The position numbers were made by a program, and so were the translations under genes. A model generated the notes under the pieces. The model was not told the origin of the DNA. It did not search any database and saw only the letters and a program-made list of their open reading frames with translations. Positions 16,918 through 25,022 of a DNA stretch of 57,918 nt are shown here, one piece after another. The DNA is from Pseudomonadota bacterium (lineage in GTDB: Bacteria > Chloroflexota > UBA5177). Where the stretch lies: assembly GCA_021324655.1 (NCBI GenBank), contig JAJPIP010000016.1, positions 1-57,918 on the forward strand. Reading direction: 5' to 3'. Numbering within the stretch: position 1 is the stretch's first letter; the number at the start of each line of letters is the position of its first letter.

Positions 16918-18203
16918 GCGGCGCTCCCCACCAGGACGGACAGGAGATCAACCCGATCCACCACCCCGATCAAGCGCTCTGAGTCGTCCACCACCGGCAC
17001 GACCTGGCGCTCGTTGCGAATGACGGCGGCCAGCACCTCACGGATCGGCTCGTCCTCCGCCGCGATCACGGCATCCGGCAGCATCAGGTCGCGGGCCGAC
17101 TTGCCCGTGGTGAGCCGCCACATGTCCTCCTCCCCGGCATCACCGTGCATGAACGGCAGGTGATGCATGAGCGCATTGAGACGGGAGGGATGCAGAGACG
17201 GCGTGAGCCGGCAGACCAGCTCGGCATCGCTGACGAGGCCCACCACGTGCCCATCGCCGCCCACGACGATCGCCCGATGCAGGCGAGTGGAGAGGACCGC
17301 ATCGACGATGGCACGCAACGGCGCGTTGTAGGCGACGGCCGGAGGATCGAGGATCATGATGTCGCGCACCGGAGTGAGGCCGTCGGCTCCGGGGTGAATG
17401 GGACGGGGCAACGGCCGCTCGCCGGCCCCTCCTGCCACCACGCGCAACAGATCGGCCCGTGCCACGATGCCCACCAGCGCGCCCTCGGCATCCGCAACGG
17501 GTAAGCGGAGCAGACCACGCTCGCACATGAGGGCTGCCGCGTCCCGCACATCGGTGTGGGGCTGAACGGTGGTGACGGGTGTCGTCATGACGGCCGCGAC
17601 ATCCGGTTGCGGCTGGGTGAGGTGGGCAAGCTCCTGGTGAAAGGCCGGCGTGTCGAACGTGGCCGCGATCTCGGGTGGGACGGGCAGGCCCCCTTTCAGA
17701 AAGAGATCGCCGATGGTGACGATGCCCACCACCTGTCCGTCCTGCACCACGGGAATCGCATGCAAACGCCGCCGGATGAGAAGCGCCACCAGATCCGCCA
17801 TTGGCGTGTCGGGGGCAACCGTGATGACATCGCGCGTCATGATGTCGCCGACGGGAACGTGGGGAGGCAGATCAGGCACGACACTGGTGGCGACGCGCAC
17901 GATCTCGACGTCGTCCACGGTGATGATGCCGTCGGTGATGAGCGGCTCGATAAGAGGCAGGATGCGCTCGACACGGGCGGCAGTGTCGATCCAGAGGATG
18001 ACGGAGGGGAGATCGGGCACCACATCGGCCAGCCGCACCGTCTCGACATTGCCGAGGAGGCCCAGCGCGGCAATCGAGCGCATCACCAGCGCCTCACCGG
18101 CTCCCTCCTCGCGCAGCGTCTGCAGCACGCGTCGCGTGGTCGGCTCGTGATGCCCCACCACGATGGTGACCCGCTTCCCCGTCCCCCGTGGCAGCACGCT
18201 CAT
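16914..18203 (-). CDS. DUF190 plus multi-CBS domain protein
   Basis: The 429-aa protein starts with a DUF190 domain (about residues 8-105; RVTIVVGHHE, VETVRLADVVPDLPSVILWID). Four CBS motifs follow: VGDIMTRDVITVAPDTPM, VAAVMTTPVTTVQPHTDV, VRDIMILDPPAVAYNAPL, and ARDLMLPDAVIAAEDEPI. CBS pairs bind adenine nucleotides and regulate enzymes or channels. DUF190 (ferredoxin-like fold) is related to PII-type regulators. It is probably a cytosolic energy-state sensor; the partner is unknown. AGAGGA precedes the ATG, and the gene overlaps the SMP-30 gene downstream. Confidence 0.85.
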   Translation of the reverse strand: MSVLPRGTGKRVTIVVGHHEPTTRRVLQTLREEGAGEALVMRSIAALGLLGNVETVRLADVVPDLPSVILWIDTAARVERILPLIEPLITDGIITVDDVEIVRVATSVVPDLPPHVPVGDIMTRDVITVAPDTPMADLVALLIRRRLHAIPVVQDGQVVGIVTIGDLFLKGGLPVPPEIAATFDTPAFHQELAHLTQPQPDVAAVMTTPVTTVQPHTDVRDAAALMCERGLLRLPVADAEGALVGIVARADLLRVVAGGAGERPLPRPIHPGADGLTPVRDIMILDPPAVAYNAPLRAIVDAVLSTRLHRAIVVGGDGHVVGLVSDAELVCRLTPSLHPSRLNALMHHLPFMHGDAGEEDMWRLTTGKSARDLMLPDAVIAAEDEPIREVLAAVIRNERQVVPVVDDSERLIGVVDRVDLLSVLVGSAA

Positions 18204-18318
18204 GGAGTGTCCTCTGGTGTGGGTGGATTGGATTCATGATAGGCAGATTTGCCGCGAGGTACGGTGCTACCTGGACGGGACGGGCGTAAACGTATGTGCG
18301 TGACGCCGACCCCCTCCG

Positions 18319-19050
18319 CTACCCGGCAGAAGCGATGACATCCTCGTCCAGGCCCTGCCGAAACGTCCTCAAGCCGGCACGGCCGGCCAGGCGAGTTGCC
18401 TGCAGAGGTGGGATGGCGAAGGGAAAAAGGGCCGGATCGCGTGAGAGAGATTGAAGGGGGCGCGGCGGCCCGCCCTGGAGGATGATCTCCACCAGCCATC
18501 CGGCCACGTCTTCGTCCACCTTGTGGCCGACACCTGTCCGATAGAGACCCTTCTCGCCCGTCTCCGCCAGGAGGTCCCAGCCGACGAGAGTTCTCAGTGC
18601 ATGGCGTGCCGGTCGGGACACGAACTGACGATCGCCGAGCTGCTCTTGCAGCCGCCTCTGCACCTGCGCTGCACCCACCGTGTCCTGGAGTGACAGCAGC
18701 CGCCCGGCTGCTGCCGTGACGTGCGCGAAAAACGGATACGCCGCCGACGTCATGCCCCAGTGCAGCGGAAGATGCTGCTCGGACGGTAGCCGGCGAAGGT
18801 GGGACAACCCTTCCTGACGGAGCCGCGCGACCTCCTCGCGCGGCGTCACCCAGATACGCATCAGAAGCCTCAGCGTTTTCTCGCGCCCCTCGCGCCCCTG
18901 CGCCGGATCGGCCGCCTCTGATGCCAGCATGTCGGCGAGCAGGCGCCGAATCTCCGTGGACGGTGTGCCCAGGAGAGCCAGCGAGGCCGCCTGCTCCAGC
19001 CAGCGAAGCTCGAGACGCCGGTCGAACCCAATTATCGGAACGGTACTCAC
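18319..19050 (-). CDS. brxA: BREX locus terminal protein, BrxA-like by position
   Basis: This 243-aa, mostly helical cytosolic protein has no catalytic motif I can see. GTG at 19050 overlaps the pglZ stop (GTGA), so it is translationally coupled and clearly part of the BREX operon. Type 3 BREX loci end pglZ-brxA, and the size fits BrxA (DUF1819). BrxA is a small DNA-binding protein in the systems where it has been studied. Segments such as LHWGMTSAAYPFFAHVTAAAGRLL and ARHALRTLVGWDLLAETGEKGLY suggest a winged-helix-like core. The assignment rests mainly on location, so I keep it moderate. Confidence 0.6.
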   Translation of the reverse strand: MSTVPIIGFDRRLELRWLEQAASLALLGTPSTEIRRLLADMLASEAADPAQGREGREKTLRLLMRIWVTPREEVARLRQEGLSHLRRLPSEQHLPLHWGMTSAAYPFFAHVTAAAGRLLSLQDTVGAAQVQRRLQEQLGDRQFVSRPARHALRTLVGWDLLAETGEKGLYRTGVGHKVDEDVAGWLVEIILQGGPPRPLQSLSRDPALFPFAIPPLQATRLAGRAGLRTFRQGLDEDVIASAG

Positions 19051-21020
19051 GAATCCTCCATCATCACGCGCAGAAATGGAACGACGACCTCGTCGAGGGT
19101 GATTCCGCCGTGGGCAACGATCCGCTCCCCTCTGGTCTCGAAGGCTTCGCCGGCGGCGGCCAATAGCGGCCAGTAGTCGGGCGGCAGCCCATACGACGGC
19201 GGCCAGGCGATCGCATTGGGAAACGCCGCCAGAAAGCGAGCGCGAATGACCTCGCTCTCGTATGCCCGCACCCGCGCGCCGCGCGTCTCCGCCATCACAC
19301 CTTCCTGCGGCCGGCCGACACCGACCGCCTCGACGTTTCCATGGTCAGAGGTCAGAAACACATCATACTCACGTTCGTGCAGCATCGACAGCAGCCCGGC
19401 CAGGACGCCGCGGTCGGTCCACGCCGCCAGTTGGCCGTGTAGAGCCGACATCCCAAGGACAGCGCCGTGCATGATCTTATCCGCCGTATCCAGCACCAGT
19501 CCGATGATCTGTGTTCGCGGGCGGAGCGCATCGTCCACCCGGGTGACCGTATCATCCCCGCCCAGGCCGCGCAGGTACACCACCTCGTCCCGCCGCGCCA
19601 CGTCGGCCCAGGCGCTTTCCCACAGACTCCCCTCACGGTTCGTTGTCCCGATGGACGGCGCGAAGTCTCGTGGGATCTTTCCGGCAAAGAGAGCCTGGCG
19701 CGAGACGGGCGTGATGGTCGGCACCCAGGCGAAGAGCGCCTCCTCGTCATAGTGGAACGTGGCCGGCAGCCGGCTCCGGACCACCAGCCAGCCGGCGAGG
19801 GAGAGGCCGTCGAGGACGAGGAGGGCGATCTTGCGCCCGCTCTCCGCCCGGTGACGGCGCAGGAGTCGGGGGATCTGGTGCACCATGGTTCGCTGCCGGC
19901 TGTAGAGTGGACCAAAGTGGGTGAGTAGCCAGTCCTGGAGAGCGGTATTGACGTTCGCGTGCAGAGCGCCGATGCGTTCGTCCAGCGCCCCCGGGAGTGG
20001 CGACGCGTAGCGTAGTGCTGAGAGATCGCCCCAGCGCCCCGCCAGGGAGAGCCAATCCGCTGCTCCCCCGACCGTATTGAGATCCGACTCGATCGCCCCC
20101 ATCAGCCGCTCCAGGCGCCGCCGCCTTTCGACTTCCGGGTCGGTCCGGATGCCGATGGTCACCCAATCCCGCCCCAGCACGTCGCCACTGGCGTGCTCGA
20201 CCGGAGTCAGGCGTCCGTCCAGGAAGAGCGTATCGATGTGCGCCCGGACGGGAGGATGGTCGAAGGGTAAGTCGAGCGGCCCGGGAACCTGCATGTGATA
20301 CGTGATGTTCGTTTCTCGCGCGGCGCCGGTGGCCGCGGCGACCTTTTGCTCCAGAAATAGCGGCCAGCGTTCTTGCAAGAACTGCAGGAACGCAGCACGA
20401 TCGAGGACCAGGGTTTCCAGCGGCCAATCGGCGAAGCGCCCCTCGCGCCGCAGAGAGGTCACAGTGTAGTCGTCGAGGATCGCCGGCAAACGATTCCCTG
20501 CATGGTGCCGGATCAGCAGCAGGTTGAGGAGGTCTTCCGCACGTGCGACGGCAGCAACGTCGATGTGAAAGAGGCGCCGCAGGAGAAGCTCTTTTGTCTC
20601 GCTTTCGGTGAGCGGCTCGGGCCGAATCTCATCACGAATCTCCCACAGACGGTCGAGAGACGAGTGATCCAGCGCGCGCACGACAGTGGAATCGAGTGTG
20701 GCGAAGAGATCCGCCGGCGAGAGGCGTACCAGCCGGCCCGCATGCAGCAGGTCGTCGGGCAGATCCGCGGGATCACCGGCCGTCCAGAGGATAGGAGAGG
20801 TTTCCACCGGTTCGCCGCGATCGCGGGGAGCGCGGTAGGCGGACTCGTAGCGGCGCCGGAAGGTCACGTGATCCTCGAAGGGGATCAACTCGAAGCCGCG
20901 ATGCTGCAGCTCGGCGGCGATTACCTCATCTGCCAGCAGGTCATCGGGATCGACGGCAATGGTCAGAGGTGCGAGACCGGGGACAAACCGCGACACGATC
21001 TCGTCACGCCACGACGGCAT
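19047..21020 (-). CDS. pglZ: BREX alkaline-phosphatase-fold protein PglZ
   Basis: The 657-aa protein carries the PglZ domain in its second half. The metal-binding segments are KIALLVLDGLSLAGW (Asp and Ser), FLTSDHGNVEAVG (Asp-His) and IVAHGGITLDEVVVPF (His). The N-terminal half resembles the helical region of other BREX PglZ proteins. PglZ is a core BREX subunit with metal-dependent phosphodiesterase-type chemistry, required for defence in systems tested. The ATG at 21020 is preceded by an in-frame GTG at 21023, so either may be used. The start overlaps the helicase stop by 17 nt and the stop overlaps the next start, so helicase, pglZ and brxA form one coupled unit. Confidence 0.85.
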   Translation of the reverse strand: MPSWRDEIVSRFVPGLAPLTIAVDPDDLLADEVIAAELQHRGFELIPFEDHVTFRRRYESAYRAPRDRGEPVETSPILWTAGDPADLPDDLLHAGRLVRLSPADLFATLDSTVVRALDHSSLDRLWEIRDEIRPEPLTESETKELLLRRLFHIDVAAVARAEDLLNLLLIRHHAGNRLPAILDDYTVTSLRREGRFADWPLETLVLDRAAFLQFLQERWPLFLEQKVAAATGAARETNITYHMQVPGPLDLPFDHPPVRAHIDTLFLDGRLTPVEHASGDVLGRDWVTIGIRTDPEVERRRRLERLMGAIESDLNTVGGAADWLSLAGRWGDLSALRYASPLPGALDERIGALHANVNTALQDWLLTHFGPLYSRQRTMVHQIPRLLRRHRAESGRKIALLVLDGLSLAGWLVVRSRLPATFHYDEEALFAWVPTITPVSRQALFAGKIPRDFAPSIGTTNREGSLWESAWADVARRDEVVYLRGLGGDDTVTRVDDALRPRTQIIGLVLDTADKIMHGAVLGMSALHGQLAAWTDRGVLAGLLSMLHEREYDVFLTSDHGNVEAVGVGRPQEGVMAETRGARVRAYESEVIRARFLAAFPNAIAWPPSYGLPPDYWPLLAAAGEAFETRGERIVAHGGITLDEVVVPFLRVMMEDS

Positions 21021-23790
21021 CACCGGCCTCGATCCTCAGCAGGGACACCGGTTCCAGGTCGGGCGTCACCGTCTCCCGTGCCGCCATCTCCCGCTGCCAG
21101 GTCCAGCGCTCAATCTCGAGCTGTGCCAGCCGGCGCGCCCTGACAGCGGGCAGTCCCAACCGCTCAATCGCCCGGCGCCGCGCGGTAAAGGCGCGGTGCC
21201 CCTTCTCCCGCTCACGCTCCAAACGCTCACGGTGGATCCGAATCATCTCGCCATAGACGGCTTCGCCATGCGTTTCCATTGCCTGCCGCGCCTCGGTCAG
21301 CACAGCGGCCGTCTCTCCGGTCGCAATGCCGCGGACGGTCGGAGGCGCGGCGATCAGCGCATCCCAGATGAACTGCGCCGTGGGCAGAAAGACCCGCCCG
21401 TTGTCGTGGCGGAACATGGGTGCCAGGCGAGTGAAGCGACGTCCACCGGCGCGGGCGGTGATCCGCCACAGCGACCAGTACCCGGCAACCGACGCGGGGA
21501 GACCTTCCACTCTCACCGACGGCACCGGGTCTCCCTCGACGAGACGCGGCAGACCGTCAACCAGGCGCCGTACGCGATCATTGTCCAGGGAAAGCCGCTC
21601 CGCCTGCGGGTGGCGCGCTGCATCGGCGGCGGTGAACACGGCATCGTGCCGCGTGCCGTCCGGCCAGCGGAGTGCCCAGATCCCTCCCTGCTGCTCGCAG
21701 GCGCCGTGAGCGCCGAGATAGGAGACGGTCATGCGCTCCACCCAGTGCGGCAGCGGATGCTGCGTGAGATCACGGGCATCCGCGGCGGCCGGATCATCGG
21801 TTCCCAGGATCGCTGCGGCGCCGACCACCTCCTGGCCCTGGCGGCGGATCTCCTCCAGGGCGACACCGATGCGCTCTTCCAGTCCCTCCGGGTTGACGAT
21901 GCCCTGCAGATAGAGATCATCGAAGATCGTTCCCGCCTGCGCCGAATCAAGCACGTCTCCCGTCTTGTCGACGCCGAGATCGTGGAGGATCACGGCGAGC
22001 TTCTCCTCCAGGACGTCGCGGACGCGGTGCTCGACCGATTCCTCCAGCACCAGATTGAGCGCCTGAACCGCGTGCGTCTGTCCGATGCGGTCCACCCGGC
22101 CGATCCGCTGCTCCAGCCGCATCGGGTTCCAGGGAATGTCGTAGTTCACGACCACGTGGCAGAACTGGAGGTTGAGGCCTTCCCCACCGGCATCCGTGGA
22201 AATCAGGATCTGAGCGTCACGGGCGAAAGCGCTCTGCACCCGGCCCCGTGCCTCCAGATCCATGCTGCCGTTGAGGCAGACGGCCGAGAAGCCGCGATCA
22301 GCGAGGAACGAGGCGAGCATCTCCTGCGTGGCGACAAACTCGGTGAAGATCAGTACCTTCAGATGCGGATCGGATTCGGCACGCTGCAAGGCATAGATCT
22401 GCGCGAGAAGCTCCTCCGCCTTGGCGTCGGGACCGCGCGCCTCGGCGCGTTCGGCCAGCGCGAGCAGCCGCTCGATCTCGTCCAGCTCGCTCCCGAAGGC
22501 CTGCCGCAGCTGTAGCACCAGCTCCGCCTGCTCCGCCGCATCGAGATCTTCCCACTCCTCCTCGGCGGACGCCGGGATGACGCTGAGCCGGCTGTCCGGC
22601 TCACGCAGAGCGTCACGTCGCCGTTCCAGGGCCGAGCGGATCGCCGCTGTCGAGGAGGAGACGAGGCGCTGCATCAGGATCATGAGGAAGCCGATGTGCC
22701 GGCGGCGATCCTGGAGCGCGGCGTTATATCCCTCACGCACATACTCGGTGACTGCCTCATACAGGCGCTGTTGATCGGCGTGGCGATCCCAGCGCACGGG
22801 CAGCATCCGCGTGTGGCGCGGCCGGAAGAGCGCTTTGCCGTCACTATCCACCGCATGCCGCTTCTCCGTCCGAATCACGTATGGACGAACCCGCTCTCGC
22901 ACCACGCTGGCCGTATCGGGGAAGGCGCGTTCGTCGAGCAGGGTGATGAGGCGATGGAAGGCATCGCTCTTACCGTTATGCGGCGTGGCGGAGAGCAAGA
23001 GAAGGTAGGGAGTAGCGGCCGATAGGCCCTGCCCCAGGCGGTAGCGCGCCACGTACTCGCTGCTGCCGGCGAGACGATGCGCCTCGTCGACGATGATCAG
23101 GTCCCAGCCGGCGTCGATCAGATCGTCGAAGCGTGGGCGGTTGTACTCCGCGAGCTGCTGCGGCGACCAACCACGCCGCGCCTCGATCGGTTTGACCGAG
23201 TCCATGGGACAGACGACCTGATCGAAAGCGCGCCAGATCGTGCCGTCCGAGGAGTGATGAGGCAGCGCTTCGCCCGGCTGAATGAGATGGAACTCCTCGC
23301 CGAAGTGAGTGCGCATCTCCGCGACCCATTGCGTGACGAGCCCCCTGGGCGCCACGACCAGCGCTCGCCGCACCAATCCGCGCAGCTTCAGCTCCTGCAG
23401 GATCAACCCGGCCTCGATCGTCTTGCCGAGTCCCACTTCGTCCGCCAGCAGAAAACGCACATCGTCGCCGGTAATAGCGCGCTTGAGGGCATGAATCTGA
23501 TGCGGCAGCGGGATAACCGATGCCTGGAGCGGCGCCAGGATTTCGTCACGCTGCGTCGCATCAAGAATCCGCGCGGCGGCCGCGACATACGAGATCTGCG
23601 AGGCCGGCGGGAGGGTGCTCTCGTCCGGTAGGCACACGCCAGACGCCGGTAACCGCTCCAGACGATCCTCTGCCGGCAACCAGACGGTATAGATCGCTTG
23701 CCCCCATAAGGTCTCGACCTCAACGATCCGGCACGGCGTGCCATCCGCCGCCCTTCGCAGCCACGTCCCCGGCGAGTACGTCTCGCTCAC
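21004..23790 (-). CDS. brxHII: SNF2-family helicase of type 3 BREX (BrxHII-like)
   Basis: The 928-aa superfamily-2 helicase has motif I LLADEVGLGKTIEAGLIL, motif II LIIVDEAHRLAG, motif III LLLSATPHNGK, and C-terminal motifs VLIFTEFVATQEML and ISTDAGGEGLNLQ...QRIGRVDRIGQ. This arrangement is shared by BrxHII and the DISARM helicase DrmD; the neighbouring pglZ and brxC genes decide for BREX. The start is GTG 23790. The upstream extension of the frame runs into an inverted-repeat element and is not plausible protein, although a ribosome site overlaps the start closely (GGAGG). Because a repeat cluster separates it from the upstream genes, this unit may have its own promoter. Confidence 0.85.
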   Translation of the reverse strand: MSETYSPGTWLRRAADGTPCRIVEVETLWGQAIYTVWLPAEDRLERLPASGVCLPDESTLPPASQISYVAAAARILDATQRDEILAPLQASVIPLPHQIHALKRAITGDDVRFLLADEVGLGKTIEAGLILQELKLRGLVRRALVVAPRGLVTQWVAEMRTHFGEEFHLIQPGEALPHHSSDGTIWRAFDQVVCPMDSVKPIEARRGWSPQQLAEYNRPRFDDLIDAGWDLIIVDEAHRLAGSSEYVARYRLGQGLSAATPYLLLLSATPHNGKSDAFHRLITLLDERAFPDTASVVRERVRPYVIRTEKRHAVDSDGKALFRPRHTRMLPVRWDRHADQQRLYEAVTEYVREGYNAALQDRRRHIGFLMILMQRLVSSSTAAIRSALERRRDALREPDSRLSVIPASAEEEWEDLDAAEQAELVLQLRQAFGSELDEIERLLALAERAEARGPDAKAEELLAQIYALQRAESDPHLKVLIFTEFVATQEMLASFLADRGFSAVCLNGSMDLEARGRVQSAFARDAQILISTDAGGEGLNLQFCHVVVNYDIPWNPMRLEQRIGRVDRIGQTHAVQALNLVLEESVEHRVRDVLEEKLAVILHDLGVDKTGDVLDSAQAGTIFDDLYLQGIVNPEGLEERIGVALEEIRRQGQEVVGAAAILGTDDPAAADARDLTQHPLPHWVERMTVSYLGAHGACEQQGGIWALRWPDGTRHDAVFTAADAARHPQAERLSLDNDRVRRLVDGLPRLVEGDPVPSVRVEGLPASVAGYWSLWRITARAGGRRFTRLAPMFRHDNGRVFLPTAQFIWDALIAAPPTVRGIATGETAAVLTEARQAMETHGEAVYGEMIRIHRERLEREREKGHRAFTARRRAIERLGLPAVRARRLAQLEIERWTWQREMAARETVTPDLEPVSLLRIEAGDAVVA

Positions 23791-23831
23791 CTCCGGCCTC
23801 GGGCGCAAGCACCGCGTGAAGGCCTCACGCC

Positions 23832-23975
23832 GTAGGGGCCGGCTCCTGCCGTGCCCGCCCTGACCCCTCGTGCCGTCATGGTGGGATTGGCCGACGGGCG
23901 GAAGACAGACGGCGGGAATTCTCGCGAGGAGTGGGCACGACGGACCAAGCGGGCACGGCAGGAGCCGGCCCCTAC
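23832..23975. repeat. MITE-like element with perfect 26-bp inverted ends
   Basis: Bases 23832-23857 (starting GTAGGGGCCGGCTCC) are repeated exactly in inverted orientation at 23950-23975 (ending GGAGCCGGCCCCTAC). The 92-bp interior holds a second smaller inverted pair (TCGTGCC and GGCACGA) and no gene. The element lies inside the BREX locus, 42 bp upstream of the helicase start. Confidence 0.75.
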
Positions 23976-23978
23976 CAG

Positions 23979-24128
23979 GCATGGTGGCCCCTCTAATGTC
24001 AAGACGCCACGAGCCGGCCGCAGCCAGAGGATGGTGACCCCTCTGATGCCAATACAGCAGGAGGCAGTCCCGATAGGTGGATGATGCCCCGTCTTCACGC
24101 CAATGCGGCAGGAGTCGGCCCCGACGCG
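23979..24128. repeat. Three degenerate tandem units of 50 bp
   Basis: The segment ATGGTGxCCC recurs at 23981, 24031 and 24081 (ATGATGCCCC in the last), a strict 50-bp period. Each unit ends in a degenerate form of the inverted end of the element at 23832-23975 (GGCAGGAGTCGGCCCCGAC in the last unit). The gap from 23791 to 24248 contains only this array and that element; I see no gene in it. Confidence 0.6.
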
Positions 24129-24248
24129 CAGACCAAACGATCGGTCTTGCGCGCCGCGTTCAGCGATCACTCGGTTCGCGGTCCCAATGTGACCGGCTGC
24201 CATCTCCGCCCGTAATGGATGCCGAGAGGTGAGAAGCCGGACGTCCAC

Positions 24249-24665
24249 TCAGGAAAGCGCCTGCTCAATAACGGGAGACTGATCCTCCAGCCAGGACGCC
24301 AGTTGTGCCACGTCCGCATCGACCGCGTACCCGGCCCTCGGTTCATTCAAGGCAACCTCGAAATGCGGACCTTCCGCCAGGATCATGCCGTCATCGCGCA
24401 GAACCTCGGCGTACAGGTCCACAACCCCGGCGGCGCCTGTCGTCTCCCGCCGGCACTGCAGCGACAGCACGAGCACCTCATCGGCACTCGGGCCCGATCC
24501 GCGCACAGCCGAGGCATAGGCCCAGAACGGGAAGGACTCACTACCGGAGACATCGTAGTGCCAGTGAATGTCAGGGGAGATGAACCGAAGGTGAGTCACA
24601 ACTCCCTCCAGGATCGCGCGTAGCGATCCCTCTGTGATTCCCGATGACCCGATCGTCTCTATCAT
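24249..24665 (-). CDS. Hypothetical protein, possible immunity/antitoxin partner
   Basis: This 138-aa soluble protein is not recognised. It is mildly acidic, with alternating strands and helices (GVVTHLRFISPDIHWHYDV, EVLVLSLQCRRE, GVVDLYAEVLRDDG). ATG 24665 overlaps the stop of the preceding 116-aa gene by four bases (ATGA), so the two are translated together. Its size, fold pattern and position behind a toxin-like small protein match many immunity proteins, but the role is inferred only from that arrangement. It is the last gene before the repeat cluster that separates it from the BREX helicase. Confidence 0.6.
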   Translation of the reverse strand: MIETIGSSGITEGSLRAILEGVVTHLRFISPDIHWHYDVSGSESFPFWAYASAVRGSGPSADEVLVLSLQCRRETTGAAGVVDLYAEVLRDDGMILAEGPHFEVALNEPRAGYAVDADVAQLASWLEDQSPVIEQALS

Positions 24666-25012
24666 CTCGTCACTCGCCTCTCGTCAATTATCGCCTGCTG
24701 CAGCTCGCGCGTGAGGGGGTGCACATAATCCTCTCGTCCGCGACTTGCGGCCCACTCGTCCAGTTCTCCCTGCGACTCGGGGCGGATCGTGATGTGATGG
24801 GCATCGTCGGGATCGTGAACCAGCCGCAGGCTCTGCAGCCGGGCCGTATCAATGACCTGCACTTTACCACCCCGCGGCGCGGCCATGCCCGGCTCGTCGA
24901 ATGTCGACAGTCCCTTCGGATCGTGCGCCGTATCGACGTCGGGCCGCGGGGTGAGATTCATCGGCGTCCGTGGACCGGAGCGATAGATGTACCGCGGTCC
25001 ACCGGCCGTCAC
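24662..25012 (-). CDS. Small protein resembling a polymorphic-toxin C-terminal domain
   Basis: The 116-aa protein has the order RSGPRTPMNLTPRP, GLSTFDE, GGKVQVIDTARLQSL, HHITIRPES, and closing VHPLTRELQQAIIDE. To my eye this order resembles C-terminal toxin domains of large secreted polymorphic toxins, but here it stands alone without a delivery domain. The catalytic activity is unknown. It begins 10 bp after the stop of the HATPase gene and overlaps the following 138-aa gene by ATGA, a layout like a toxin and immunity or toxin-antitoxin pair lodged in the BREX operon. The toxin call is from memory of the pattern and needs a profile search. Confidence 0.55.
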   Translation of the reverse strand: MTAGGPRYIYRSGPRTPMNLTPRPDVDTAHDPKGLSTFDEPGMAAPRGGKVQVIDTARLQSLRLVHDPDDAHHITIRPESQGELDEWAASRGREDYVHPLTRELQQAIIDERRVTR

Positions 25013-25022
25013 GAGCCGCCGC

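Noticed and set aside
21004-23790. DISARM system, because the SNF2 helicase resembles DrmD
   Set aside because: No DrmA/DrmB/DrmC genes are present, whereas brxF, brxC and pglZ are adjacent.
23979-24128. CRISPR array
   Set aside because: Only three degenerate 50-bp units, without invariant repeats alternating with unique spacers, and no cas genes nearby.
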